A stretch of 64,000 bases of DNA, taken from positions 1 to 64,000 of the forward strand of contig CAZWXK010000008.1 in the NCBI GenBank assembly GCA_964637875.1. Direction: 5' to 3'. Position numbers and translations under genes: made by a program. Shown here piece after piece: positions 42,970 through 50,650 of this stretch. The notes under the pieces are model-generated. The model was not told where the DNA came from. It searched no databases and was given only the letters and a program-made list of their open reading frames with translations. The stretch is from UBA5972 sp964637875. GTDB lineage: Bacteria > Pseudomonadota > Alphaproteobacteria > Rhodobacterales > Rhodobacteraceae. Within the stretch, counting starts at the first letter, position 1. Each line of letters begins with the position of its first letter.

Positions 42970-43251
42970 ATGATAAGATCGGAACTGGTCCAGAAAATTG
43001 CCGAGGAAAACCCCCATCTCTATCAACGTGATGTCGAACGTATCGTGTCCACGATCTTTGATGAAATCATCGAAGCGATGGCCAATGGCAACCGGGTGGA
43101 ACTGCGCGGCTTTGGCGCCTTTTCAGTCAAGAAGCGCGATGCAAGGGTGGGCCGCAATCCCCGGACTGGCGAATCGGTCAAGGTCGAGGAAAAATATGTG
43201 CCGTTCTTCAAGACCGGCAAACTCTTGCGGGACCGTCTGAACGGCGGCTGA
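42970..43251 (+). CDS. ihfB: Integration host factor subunit beta
   Basis: DNA-bending protein of the HU/IHF family, 93 residues from the ATG at 42970. It matches IhfB: MIRSELVQKIAEENPHLYQRDVERIVSTIFDEIIEAMANGNRVELRGFGAFSVKKRDARVGRNPRTGESV. The beta-arm GRNPRTGE inserts into the minor groove, and its position after rpsA is the conserved one. It partners with IhfA, encoded elsewhere. Confidence 0.97.
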   Translation: MIRSELVQKIAEENPHLYQRDVERIVSTIFDEIIEAMANGNRVELRGFGAFSVKKRDARVGRNPRTGESVKVEEKYVPFFKTGKLLRDRLNGG

Positions 43252-43276
43252 CCCATCAACACCGACAGAGGCCGCC

Positions 43277-43621
43277 ATGTTGCGCATCATCCGCTATCTT
43301 TTCCTGGCCGTGGTCGGGATCGTTCTTGTCGTCGTGTCGCTGGCCAATCGTGGCGTGGTGACGCTTCACGTCGTCCCCGGCGAGCTGGCCCCGTTTCTGC
43401 CCCTTCCCAATTCCCTTGAACTGCCACTGTTCCTGGTCATTCTGGGGTCGGTCATCGTGGGGCTGCTGATCGGCTTTGTTCTGGAATACATCCGGGAATA
43501 CCGCCACCGGGCCGAGGCCGCCCGGCGCAAGCGCGAGATCGGAAAGATGGAGCGTGAATTGCGTGGCTTGCGCGACAAGACCGGCGAGGGCAAGGATGAT
43601 GTTCTTGCCCTGCTTGAATGA
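43277..43621 (+). CDS. LapA family membrane protein (DUF1049)
   Basis: 114 residues with two membrane helices (about 6-24 and 52-73) followed by a cytoplasmic, charged coiled-coil tail (REYRHRAEAARRKREIGKMERELRGL). The layout is that of LapA/YciS. In enterobacteria LapA works with LapB in controlling LpxC and LPS assembly; no lapB is present here. It is between ihfB and trpF, the usual alphaproteobacterial place. Confidence 0.85.
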   Translation: MLRIIRYLFLAVVGIVLVVVSLANRGVVTLHVVPGELAPFLPLPNSLELPLFLVILGSVIVGLLIGFVLEYIREYRHRAEAARRKREIGKMERELRGLRDKTGEGKDDVLALLE

Positions 43622-43657
43622 CGTGCGGGCGTCCGGGCCACTGACGGGATCAAGACA

Positions 43658-44293
43658 ATGAAGGCAAAGATCTGCGGCCTGACCGACAGTGCCGCGTTGC
43701 ATGCGGCAGCGCAAGGAGGGGCGGCCTATATGGGGTTCGTGTTCTTTGCAGGATCGCCCCGCAACCTTTCGTTCGACAGGGCACGCGAGCTGATGGTCGA
43801 GGTCCCGCCCGGCATCTGCAAGGTTGCCCTGACGGTAGATGCCGATGACGACTTTCTCGACAGGCTGACGGCGACACTTCCGGTGGACATGATGCAGCTG
43901 CATGGCCATGAGCCGCCGGAAAGGGTTGCGGAAATCCGCATGCGCCTCGGTCTGCCGGTGATGAAGGCCGTCGGCATTGCGGATGAGGATGATTTGCCCC
44001 TGCTGGACGAATATGCGCGGGTTGCCGATCAATTGCTGGTCGATGCCAGACCACCCCATAGCGCCACGCTGCCCGGAGGCAATGGCTCGGCCTTCGACTG
44101 GCGGCTGATCGCAAACCGCCGCTGGACCGTACCCTGGATGCTGGCGGGCGGCCTGACGCCCGATAACGTGGCTCAGGCCATTGGCCTGACGGGGGCGGAT
44201 CAGGTCGATGTCAGCTCGGGCGTTGAAAGTGCGCCGGGCGTCAAGGATGAAAAGATGATCGCGGCGTTCCTCAAGGCCGCAAACGGAGTTTGA
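43658..44293 (+). CDS. trpF: Phosphoribosylanthranilate isomerase
   Basis: Isomerises phosphoribosylanthranilate to CdRP in tryptophan synthesis. It has the TIM-barrel pattern with MKAKICGLTD (catalytic Cys6 in KICGL), MGFVFFAGSPRNLS, MMQLHGHEPPERV, LLVDARPP and LAGGLTPDNVAQAI...VDVSSGVESAPGVKD. The length of 211 is normal. It ends 3 nt before trpB. Confidence 0.96.
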   Translation: MKAKICGLTDSAALHAAAQGGAAYMGFVFFAGSPRNLSFDRARELMVEVPPGICKVALTVDADDDFLDRLTATLPVDMMQLHGHEPPERVAEIRMRLGLPVMKAVGIADEDDLPLLDEYARVADQLLVDARPPHSATLPGGNGSAFDWRLIANRRWTVPWMLAGGLTPDNVAQAIGLTGADQVDVSSGVESAPGVKDEKMIAAFLKAANGV

Positions 44294-44296
44294 AAC

Positions 44297-45529
44297 ATGC
44301 CACAAGACCTGTTCAACAGCTTCATGGGCGGCCCCGACGAGAACGGGCGTTTCGGCATCTATGGCGGACGATTTGTCAGCGAAACATTGATGCCGCTGAT
44401 CCTTTCGCTGGAAAAGGAATATGAAAGGGCCAAGACGGATGACAGTTTCTGGGCCGAGATGGACGACCTGTGGAAGCATTATGTCGGCCGTCCCAGCCCG
44501 CTCTATTTCGCCGAGCGCCTGACCCAGCGTCTTGGCGGCGCCAGGATCTATCTCAAGCGCGACGAGCTGAACCATACCGGCGCGCACAAGATCAACAACG
44601 TGCTGGGCCAGATCCTGCTGGCGCGCCGCATGGGCAAGAAACGTATCATCGCCGAAACCGGTGCCGGCCAGCATGGCGTTGCCACGGCAACCGTCTGTGC
44701 CAAGTTCGGCCTGCAATGCGTGGTTTACATGGGTGCGCATGATGTCGAGCGTCAGGCACCGAATGTCTTTCGCATGCGCCTGCTGGGGGCCGAGGTGGTG
44801 CCGGTCACATCCGGGCGCGGCACGCTGAAGGATGCGATGAACGACGCGCTGCGCGATTGGGTGACAAACGTCGCCGACACCTTTTACTGCATCGGCACGG
44901 TCGCAGGCCCCCATCCCTATCCGGCGATGGTGCGCGATTTCCAGTCGATCATCGGCAAGGAAGTGCGCGAACAGATCATGCAGGCCGAGGGACGGCTGCC
45001 CGACACACTGGTAGCCGCCATCGGGGGGGGATCCAACGCGATGGGCCTGTTCTACCCGTTCCTTGACGACAAGGATGTGCGCATCATCGGGGTCGAGGCC
45101 GGCGGCAAGGGTGTTGACGAAAAGATGCAGCACTGCGCCAGCCTGACAGGCGGGCGCCCCGGCGTGCTGCATGGCAACCGCACCTATCTGTTGCAGGATG
45201 ATGACGGGCAGATCCTCGAAGGGTTCTCGATCTCGGCCGGGCTCGACTATCCGGGCATCGGTCCCGAACACAGCTGGCTGCACGACACGGGCCGCGCCGA
45301 ATATGTGGCGATCACCGATGCCGAGGCGCTGGCCGCCTTTCAGCTGAGCTGCGAAACCGAGGGAATCATTCCCGCGCTTGAACCCAGCCATGCGCTTGCC
45401 CATGTGGCGAAAATCGCGCCAGAGCTGCCAGACGACCACCTGATCGTGATGAACATGTGCGGACGCGGTGACAAGGATATTTTTACCGTGGCCAGGGCAC
45501 TGGGCGTCGAAATCGACACGGGCGGCTGA
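44297..45529 (+). CDS. trpB: Tryptophan synthase beta chain
   Basis: PLP enzyme that condenses indole with serine, in complex with TrpA (not in the window). The PLP Lys is K98 in LNHTGAHKINN, and the phosphate loop is GGGSNAMG. E in AETGAGQHG is the catalytic Glu. Length 410, normal for TrpB1. Directly downstream of trpF. Confidence 0.97.
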   Translation: MPQDLFNSFMGGPDENGRFGIYGGRFVSETLMPLILSLEKEYERAKTDDSFWAEMDDLWKHYVGRPSPLYFAERLTQRLGGARIYLKRDELNHTGAHKINNVLGQILLARRMGKKRIIAETGAGQHGVATATVCAKFGLQCVVYMGAHDVERQAPNVFRMRLLGAEVVPVTSGRGTLKDAMNDALRDWVTNVADTFYCIGTVAGPHPYPAMVRDFQSIIGKEVREQIMQAEGRLPDTLVAAIGGGSNAMGLFYPFLDDKDVRIIGVEAGGKGVDEKMQHCASLTGGRPGVLHGNRTYLLQDDDGQILEGFSISAGLDYPGIGPEHSWLHDTGRAEYVAITDAEALAAFQLSCETEGIIPALEPSHALAHVAKIAPELPDDHLIVMNMCGRGDKDIFTVARALGVEIDTGG

Positions 45530-45980
45530 GTTCGGCACTGAACGCGCCCCTAAACTGGGGTTTATATGCCTAGCTCACCAGTTTAGCCGCCCGTTCTTAA
45601 CCCCCATGGCAATTGCGATGCGCGCGCCCATGCCCAATTCTGCCGACATGGAAGAATCAGGCACATGCCGCGCCGTGAGCCGAGATACGAAAACGGCGGG
45701 CAATCAGGCGATGGGCAGTACGACCATCGAGGCAAGGTGACGGTCCGCGCCATGTGCGGGCTGGCAGGAACCGCGTGGCATGTGGGGCGGAAAATTTCCG
45801 TTCGCCCCGCATGCGATGCGCAGTGATGTAACCAGTCGGGCCGAGAGGCCCTTTCCTTCACGGGGGCGTGAAACCCTGCGCGCCCTGGGGAAGGGAGGTT
45901 GAGTAAACAGGCCCGGCCGCGATATTGTTCATGTCGCGGTCGGGCAAAACCCGAACGGCCCCACAAGGAGGGCGCAACCA
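45530..45980. other. 450-bp structured intergenic region after trpB
   Basis: No convincing gene is present. It contains a 9-bp perfect inverted repeat (CTAAACTGG at 45550-45558, CCAGTTTAG at 45578-45586) enclosing an AT-rich GGTTTATATGCC. A long hairpin follows at 45779-45813 (CATGTGGGGCG / CGCCCCGCATG with one G-U pair). A 54-codon frame from 45665 has no clear ribosome site. An sRNA or a regulated promoter for the downstream secreted protein is possible. Confidence 0.5.
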
Positions 45981-46427
45981 ATGAAACGCAGAACGATCCT
46001 GGCAATTGCCATTGTCGCCGCAATCGGTGCGGCTCCGGCATTCGGACAGACGGCGATTCAGCAGAGATTCGTTTCCGAACTCAAGCAGCAGGGATTCGGC
46101 GACCTCAAGATCAACCGTACATGGCTGGGCCGGGTACGCATCACCGCCCAGAGCAAGGATTACAAGCGCGAGCTTGTCTTCAACCCCAATTCGGGCGAGA
46201 TACTGCGTGACTATTGGGAGGCGACAAAACCCGGTGACGACAACCGGAACGAGGACGCGAAAAAGGGCAAGAAGGAGGAACCCGCCGGTCTTCTGAATCC
46301 CGAGGATACGGCCCAAAGTGGTTTTCAGGACGGTGGCAGCCAGGACGGCGGCTCGGGCGATGGCGGCTCGGGCGATGGCGGCGACAGTGACGGTGGCGGT
46401 AGCGACGGTGGTGACAGCAATGACTGA
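45981..46427 (+). CDS. Secreted protein with PepSY-like core and Gly/Asp/Ser-rich tail
   Basis: 148 residues. Signal peptide MKRRTILAIAIVAAIGAAPAFG is followed by a small domain of about 60 residues (IQQRFVSELKQQGFGDLKINRTWLGRVRITAQSKDYKRELVFNPNSGEILRDYW). The pattern resembles PepSY-type proteins of Rhodobacterales. A Lys/Glu linker and a 35-residue low-complexity tail of GDGGS-like units, rich in Asp, end the protein. The tail is acidic and could bind cations. The start has AAGGAGGGC upstream. The function is unknown. Confidence 0.75.
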   Translation: MKRRTILAIAIVAAIGAAPAFGQTAIQQRFVSELKQQGFGDLKINRTWLGRVRITAQSKDYKRELVFNPNSGEILRDYWEATKPGDDNRNEDAKKGKKEEPAGLLNPEDTAQSGFQDGGSQDGGSGDGGSGDGGDSDGGGSDGGDSND

Positions 46428-46539
46428 ACCAGGCCTGCCCGCGTGGTACGGCGCGCGCCAACAGCCCGGCACGACGCGGGCGCATCAGTCGCCCGGTAGC
46501 AGGCCCAGCGGCAGCCAGCTGCCCCTCCCGGCCGATGGA

Positions 46540-46579
46540 GCGGATGCATGATGTGCCCTGTTGCACAGGCTGCATCCGC
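46540..46579. repeat. Nested inverted repeat before the LuxR-type gene
   Basis: Outer arms GCGGATGCA (46540-46548) and TGCATCCGC (46571-46579) are perfect. Inside, TGTGC (46552-46556) pairs with GCACA (46563-46567). Together they form a two-part hairpin of 40 nt, 15 bp before the first possible start of the regulator gene. No T-tract follows. It may be a leader structure, a terminator for the upstream gene or an operator. Confidence 0.6.
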
Positions 46580-46594
46580 CGCCCATAATCCCCT

Positions 46595-47176
46595 TTGTCG
46601 GCAACAAGGGTAACAAGGTATCGCCTCTTGACCAAGCCCTGGTTCATTCGCACGGTTTTCGTGGTGCAGTTTCTCTGCGCCTCGTTTTTCGTCTGGGATA
46701 TCTTTGTCAGTTATGTCGGCCTGCGTTCGCGCCCCATCGCGTGGGAGTTTCGCGAGTTCATCGAAATCGGTGCTGCCATCGGTCTGATCCTGGGCGTCGT
46801 GCTGGGTGCGATCGCGCTGGTCAAGACGCAGGCGCAGTCGCGCCGCCTTAACGACCAGCTGCGCGCCGCGTCCGGGGCATTTGCCGAGCTTCTGGAAGAA
46901 CGGTTCGAAGAGTGGGGCCTTACCCCGGCCGAACGCGATGTCGCCTGGTTTGCGGTCAAGGGTCTGTCCACGCAGGAAATCGCGGCGCTGCGCAACACTT
47001 CCGAGGGTACGGTCAAGGCCCAGAGCAATGCGATCTATCGCAAGGCCGGTGTTTCGGGTCGGTATCAGCTGCTCAGCCAGTTCGTGGACGAGCTGATGGC
47101 CGGCGCATCGGAAATCCGGGATGATCGCGATAACGGCCGTGGTCGGCGAAATGGCCGACAGAAACTGCGGGCCTGA
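46595..47176 (+). CDS. Membrane-tethered LuxR-type HTH regulator
   Basis: 193 residues from the TTG at 46595. A second TTG at 46628 has AAGG about 9 nt upstream and may be the real start; no early ATG exists. Two membrane helices (about FIRTVFVVQFLCASFFVWDIFV and FIEIGAAIGLILGVVLGAIALV) precede a C-terminal LuxR/GerE HTH (WGLTPAERDVAWFAVKGLSTQEIAALRNTSEGTVKAQSNAIYRKAGVSGRYQLLSQFVDELM). No receiver or ligand domain is visible, so it may sense envelope state directly. The target is unknown. Confidence 0.8.
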   Translation: MSATRVTRYRLLTKPWFIRTVFVVQFLCASFFVWDIFVSYVGLRSRPIAWEFREFIEIGAAIGLILGVVLGAIALVKTQAQSRRLNDQLRAASGAFAELLEERFEEWGLTPAERDVAWFAVKGLSTQEIAALRNTSEGTVKAQSNAIYRKAGVSGRYQLLSQFVDELMAGASEIRDDRDNGRGRRNGRQKLRA

Positions 47177-47382
47177 TGCCGCTTTCCTGCCGCCGGGGCA
47201 TGTGCGGGGCAATCCGGCGCAATGCACATTCGGGGCATATTCGGGGTTACAATGCGCCGCCCCGCCCTGTATAGGGGCGCATCCGCAAAGGCGGATCAGT
47301 GCCTCTGGTCAGAATGATTCCCGTGACAGCGGTTTTCGCCATGGCCGAGGTTTTTCCCGCAATATCAAGGAAGGTCGTGCAG

Positions 47383-47688
47383 ATGTCTGGTTTTGAAATA
47401 GGTGATCTCGTTGTGCTGACGGCCGGGTCGATGAGAATGGCTGTCGAAGAGACCGACGGCAAGATGGTTTCCTGCGTCTGGTGTCACGAAGGCAAGATCG
47501 GGCGCGACAGGTTCGCGGCTGCGCTGCTCAAGAAATGGGAGCACCGGGAAAACGACCGTTCCGACAAGGGACGTCCCCAGGCCAAGGGCGAACGCGAAGG
47601 CGGGCCAAGGCGTCATGACGACAAGCCCCGGGGCAAGCCGGGCTGGGATGGCAAGCCGCGCGAAAAGAAATATTTCCGCAAGGATTGA
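47383..47688 (+). CDS. DUF2158 (YodC-like) small protein
   Basis: 101 residues from the ATG at 47383 (AAGGAAGG upstream). The N-terminal 45 residues fit the YodC/DUF2158 domain (FEIGDLVVLTAGSMRMAVEETDGKMVSCVWCHEGKIGRDRFAAALLKKW). The C-terminal half is a highly charged, disordered Lys/Arg/Gly-rich tail (RSDKGRPQAKGEREGGPRRHDDKPRGKPGW), which could bind nucleic acid. The function is unknown. Confidence 0.75.
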   Translation: MSGFEIGDLVVLTAGSMRMAVEETDGKMVSCVWCHEGKIGRDRFAAALLKKWEHRENDRSDKGRPQAKGEREGGPRRHDDKPRGKPGWDGKPREKKYFRKD

Positions 47689-47760
47689 GCGCCGCCCCGA
47701 TTTCGGGGTTTATTCCGCCTCTCGCGCGCCGTAATCTGCTGGTCGCGCAGGGAGGGGCCG

Positions 47761-48216
47761 TTGGGCAGTCTGTCATTTCAATCACCTGTCGGTTGGCTGA
47801 CCGTGGCCGGGGATGACGAGGTCGTCACCCGTCTGTCATGGGGCAGGCAACCGGCATGGGGTGTCACACCCTTGTTGAACGAGGCCCAGGCCCAGGTCAC
47901 GGCGTATTTCGATCATGCGCTGAGGCGCTTCGATCTGCCGCTTTCCTTTCCGGCAACGCCGTTTCAGCATGCGGTTCTGGAGTCGATGTTCTCGATCGAT
48001 TTTGGTACCACCCGCAGCTATGGCGAGATCGCCGCCTATGTCGGAGCCTCGCCGCAGGCGGTGGGGCGTGCCTGCGGGGCAAATCCGGTCCCGATCATCA
48101 TTCCCTGCCATCGGGTCGTGGGCGCGTCATCCCTTGGGGGGTATTCGGGGCGCGGAGGGTTGGAAACCAAGGTTTTCCTCTTGCGCCACGAAGGCGCGGC
48201 CAGCCTGTTGACATGA
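47761..48216 (+). CDS. ogt: Methylated-DNA--protein-cysteine methyltransferase
   Basis: Suicide DNA repair enzyme that removes O6-methylguanine. The acceptor is Cys116 in the PCHRV motif (NPVPIIIPCHRVVGASSLGGYSGRGGLETKVFLL), preceded by the HTH region RSYGEIAAYVGASPQAVGRACGANP. The start is a TTG at 47761 with GGAGGGG upstream. Length 151 is the short, Ogt-like form without the Ada domain. It overlaps the next gene by ATGA. Confidence 0.93.
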   Translation: MGSLSFQSPVGWLTVAGDDEVVTRLSWGRQPAWGVTPLLNEAQAQVTAYFDHALRRFDLPLSFPATPFQHAVLESMFSIDFGTTRSYGEIAAYVGASPQAVGRACGANPVPIIIPCHRVVGASSLGGYSGRGGLETKVFLLRHEGAASLLT

Positions 48217-49049
48217 GCGGCGGGGTCTTTGCCGCCGTCCTGTTCGCGGCCTTTCTGCATGCCTCGTGGAATGCGGTCATCAAGGTCGGTTCGGACAAGT
48301 TGCGGGCCATGTTCGTGATGTCCAGCGCACAGGGGCTGATGGGGCTGGCGATAGCCCTGACCCTGCCCTTTCCGGGGCGCGAGATGTGGCCGTGGCTGGT
48401 GTTTTCGATGGTGTTTCATTCGGCCTACAAGGCCTTTCTGACCCTCGCCTATGAACGCGGAGATCTGTCGCGGGTCTATCCGATTGCGCGCGGGACGGCG
48501 CCCTTGCTGGTCGCCGTCATCGGCTTTCTGATCCTGGGCGAGAGATTGCAGTCGCGGGATGTGGTTGCGATCCTGCTGGTTGGCGCAGGGATACTGCTGA
48601 TGGGGCGCGGTGTGTTTGCCCATGGCGAATCGCGCGCATTGCTGCCCTTTGCACTGGCTTCGGCCAGCATGACCGCAGGCTATTCCCTGGTCGATGGCAG
48701 CGGTGCCCGGGTTTCAGGTCAGCCGGGGCAGTTTGTTGCCTGGATGTTCCTTCTGGACGGGATGCTGTTTGCCACCTGGGCGATCTGGCATCGGGGGCAT
48801 GTCGTGGTCAGCCGTGACTGGCCGTCATGGCGCGCCGGTATCGTTGCGGGCGCCGCGTCTTATGGTGCATATGCGATCATCGTCTGGGCGATGGCGCGCG
48901 CGCCCATTGCGCTGGTGGCCGCGTTGAGAGAGAGCTCGGTCCTGTTTGCGGTTCTTCTGGGTCTTGTGCTGCTGCGCGAGCGACCCGACCGTGGCAAGCT
49001 GCTGGCCGCGGTGCTGATTGTTGCCGGGGTTGTCGTCATACGCATCTAG
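48213..49049 (+). CDS. EamA/DMT superfamily transporter
   Basis: 278 residues from the ATG at 48213, overlapping the ogt stop; the frame to 47838 lies within ogt. About ten membrane helices form two EamA repeats. The first has AAFLHASWNAVIKVGSDKL...RVYPIARGTAPLLVAVIGFLILGERL, the second SYGAYAIIVWAMARAPIALVAALRESSVLFAVLLGLVLLRERPDRGKLLAAVLIVAGVVVI. DMT proteins usually export metabolites or amino acids. The substrate cannot be told from sequence. Confidence 0.88.
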   Translation: MSGGVFAAVLFAAFLHASWNAVIKVGSDKLRAMFVMSSAQGLMGLAIALTLPFPGREMWPWLVFSMVFHSAYKAFLTLAYERGDLSRVYPIARGTAPLLVAVIGFLILGERLQSRDVVAILLVGAGILLMGRGVFAHGESRALLPFALASASMTAGYSLVDGSGARVSGQPGQFVAWMFLLDGMLFATWAIWHRGHVVVSRDWPSWRAGIVAGAASYGAYAIIVWAMARAPIALVAALRESSVLFAVLLGLVLLRERPDRGKLLAAVLIVAGVVVIRI

Positions 49050-49114
49050 ACGCGCGTTCCCAACATGTTGTTCGTTTGACCGATTTCGGCCAATACGCGC
49101 GTCTGGACGCGCAG

Positions 49115-49165
49115 GCGGGGGCTGTCTGCCCCCGCACCCCCGAGAGTATTGGTGCAAAGAAGAAG
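49115..49165 (+). repeat. Intergenic element: G/C hairpin followed by a conserved tail (copy 2)
   Basis: Perfect hairpin GCGGGGGC-TGTCT-GCCCCCGC (49115-49135), then CCCCCGAGAGTATTGG and TGCAAAGAAGAAG up to 49165. It matches the tail of the element at 9249-9309 in order and spacing. It lies 66 bp after the EamA gene, which ends a plus-strand operon, with a convergent gene at 49313; here it is not at a ribosome site. A second hairpin GCGCGTC-TG-GACGCGC precedes it at 49097-49112. Confidence 0.65.
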
Positions 49166-49312
49166 CGGTGAATTCAGGGCAAGGATCGGGAAATGGCGGG
49201 AAATGGATGACGCGGCGGCGGGCCGCGCGCCTGCCGGATGGTTGGTCGAGATGTGAACGGTTTCGGGAGAATCTGCTGCGGGGGATGGCCGCGATGTCGT
49301 ATGCCGGGGATT

Positions 49313-50518
49313 CTATTGGCACCCCCTGTGCCGGGCGCCCTGGCAGGCCAGCGAGCGCAGACTCCACAAGGTCTTGATATAGGCGACGATGTCGCGGATC
49401 TCGTCATCCGAAAGGCGCATGCTGAAAGCGACCATCCGCCGGTTCCGCGGAGAGCCCTTGCTGATGGTTGCAAAGATTCCCCGGTCGCTGTGGTGCCAGG
49501 CGTGGGCGTCGTTGTTCAGGGCCGGTGCCTTGAAGCCGTATTTGTCCTTTGCGCTGGGGTTGCCCGGAGCTTCGCCGATCCCGTTTACTCCGTGACATGC
49601 CTGGCAATTCTGCTGAAACAGCTTCTTGCCATTGGCGATATGCTCGGGGGTGGCCCAGTCGCTGCCCTCGAAGCTGATCCATTTGCGTCCGCCATCTCGG
49701 CTCATCAGGATGGCGCCTGTATCGAAGGTTGCGAAAACTTCGTCCGGGCGCTGAGGGTTTTGCGCCAGATCGACCATGAACCGATCTTCGAAGCCCTCTG
49801 CAAGCAGGGTCCATTTCAGATCCGGTTCCCGCGCGCCGAGCAGCCCCCGGGAATAGGCAAAGGCCAGCAGACGGCCGTCGGCAAGGCCGGTGATCATGGT
49901 GATCGGCTGATTCCCGGCCCCGGCATCACGCCATGTTGCGCCATTGTCGTCGCTGACCATGAGTCCGGTCATGGTTCCCGCATAGATTCTGTCGGCGATG
50001 GTGGGAGAGGGGGCGACCGCAAAGGTTTTGTCCGGGGTTGCGGCAAGCGTGCGCCAGGTTTTGCCCGTGTCATCGCTGACCATGATCTTGCTGGCAAGCC
50101 CGACCATGCGACCGGGTTTCATGCGGCTCAGGGACAAGGCACCGACGATGACGGGTTTCGCGCCCTCGACCGGTGCCCAGGTGATGCCCCCATCAGTCGA
50201 TTCCATCAGATTGCCTGGCGCGCCCTTGCTGTCGACAGTCGAGGCAAAGAGGTGATTCGGGTCGTCAGGATCGGTTGCCAGCGAAACCACGGCTGCCTTG
50301 AGGGAGGGAACAAGTTCCGAAAGCCCGTCCGGCCGTGCCCTGAGCAGACCGTATTGCGTGGCGATCAGAACGGTGCCGCCGTTGGTCGCGGGGTCGACCG
50401 CGATGCCATATATCTTTTTGATGCTGTCGGTCGAGCCGGTTTGGCGCTGCTGCGCCGAGGCCGGGAGCAGCGATGTCAACACGATCAGGGCGGCGGCAAG
50501 GATGCGCAGAGGCTTCAT
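49313..50518 (-). CDS. Beta-propeller/cytochrome c fusion protein
   Basis: 401 residues with a signal peptide (MKPLRILAAALIVLTSLLPASAQ). Residues about 30-290 contain BNR/photosystem-II-assembly-like repeats (LMESTDGGITWAPVEG, IMVSDDTGKTWRTLA, LMVSDDNGATWRDAG, ILMSRDGGRKWISFEG). Residues about 295-390 form a class I cytochrome c with the haem motif CQACH and the distal Met in RRMVAFSMRLSDDEIRDIVAYIKTLW. It would be periplasmic and redox-active. Propellers of this kind are usually sensors or scaffolds. I know of no defined pathway for this fusion. Confidence 0.8.
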   Translation of the reverse strand: MKPLRILAAALIVLTSLLPASAQQRQTGSTDSIKKIYGIAVDPATNGGTVLIATQYGLLRARPDGLSELVPSLKAAVVSLATDPDDPNHLFASTVDSKGAPGNLMESTDGGITWAPVEGAKPVIVGALSLSRMKPGRMVGLASKIMVSDDTGKTWRTLAATPDKTFAVAPSPTIADRIYAGTMTGLMVSDDNGATWRDAGAGNQPITMITGLADGRLLAFAYSRGLLGAREPDLKWTLLAEGFEDRFMVDLAQNPQRPDEVFATFDTGAILMSRDGGRKWISFEGSDWATPEHIANGKKLFQQNCQACHGVNGIGEAPGNPSAKDKYGFKAPALNNDAHAWHHSDRGIFATISKGSPRNRRMVAFSMRLSDDEIRDIVAYIKTLWSLRSLACQGARHRGCQ

Positions 50519-50650
50519 GGTCTTGCTCCATTTGGCAAAGATGGCCCGAGCCTAGGCGCGGTGCCGGATGCTTGCAACATCAAGCGCGCAACGCCCCCCG
50601 AGACGCTGTGTCGCGTCCCACGCTGGAAGGTTCGGCCGGAACGGGATCGG

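Noticed and set aside
43256..45538. 760-codon minus-strand frame opposite lapA-trpF-trpB
   Set aside because: Spans three well-supported genes in antisense and shows no domain.
45665..45829. 54-codon frame in the trpB downstream gap
   Set aside because: No convincing ribosome site, Arg/Gly-rich composition typical of random GC-rich frames, and it contains the 45779-45813 hairpin.
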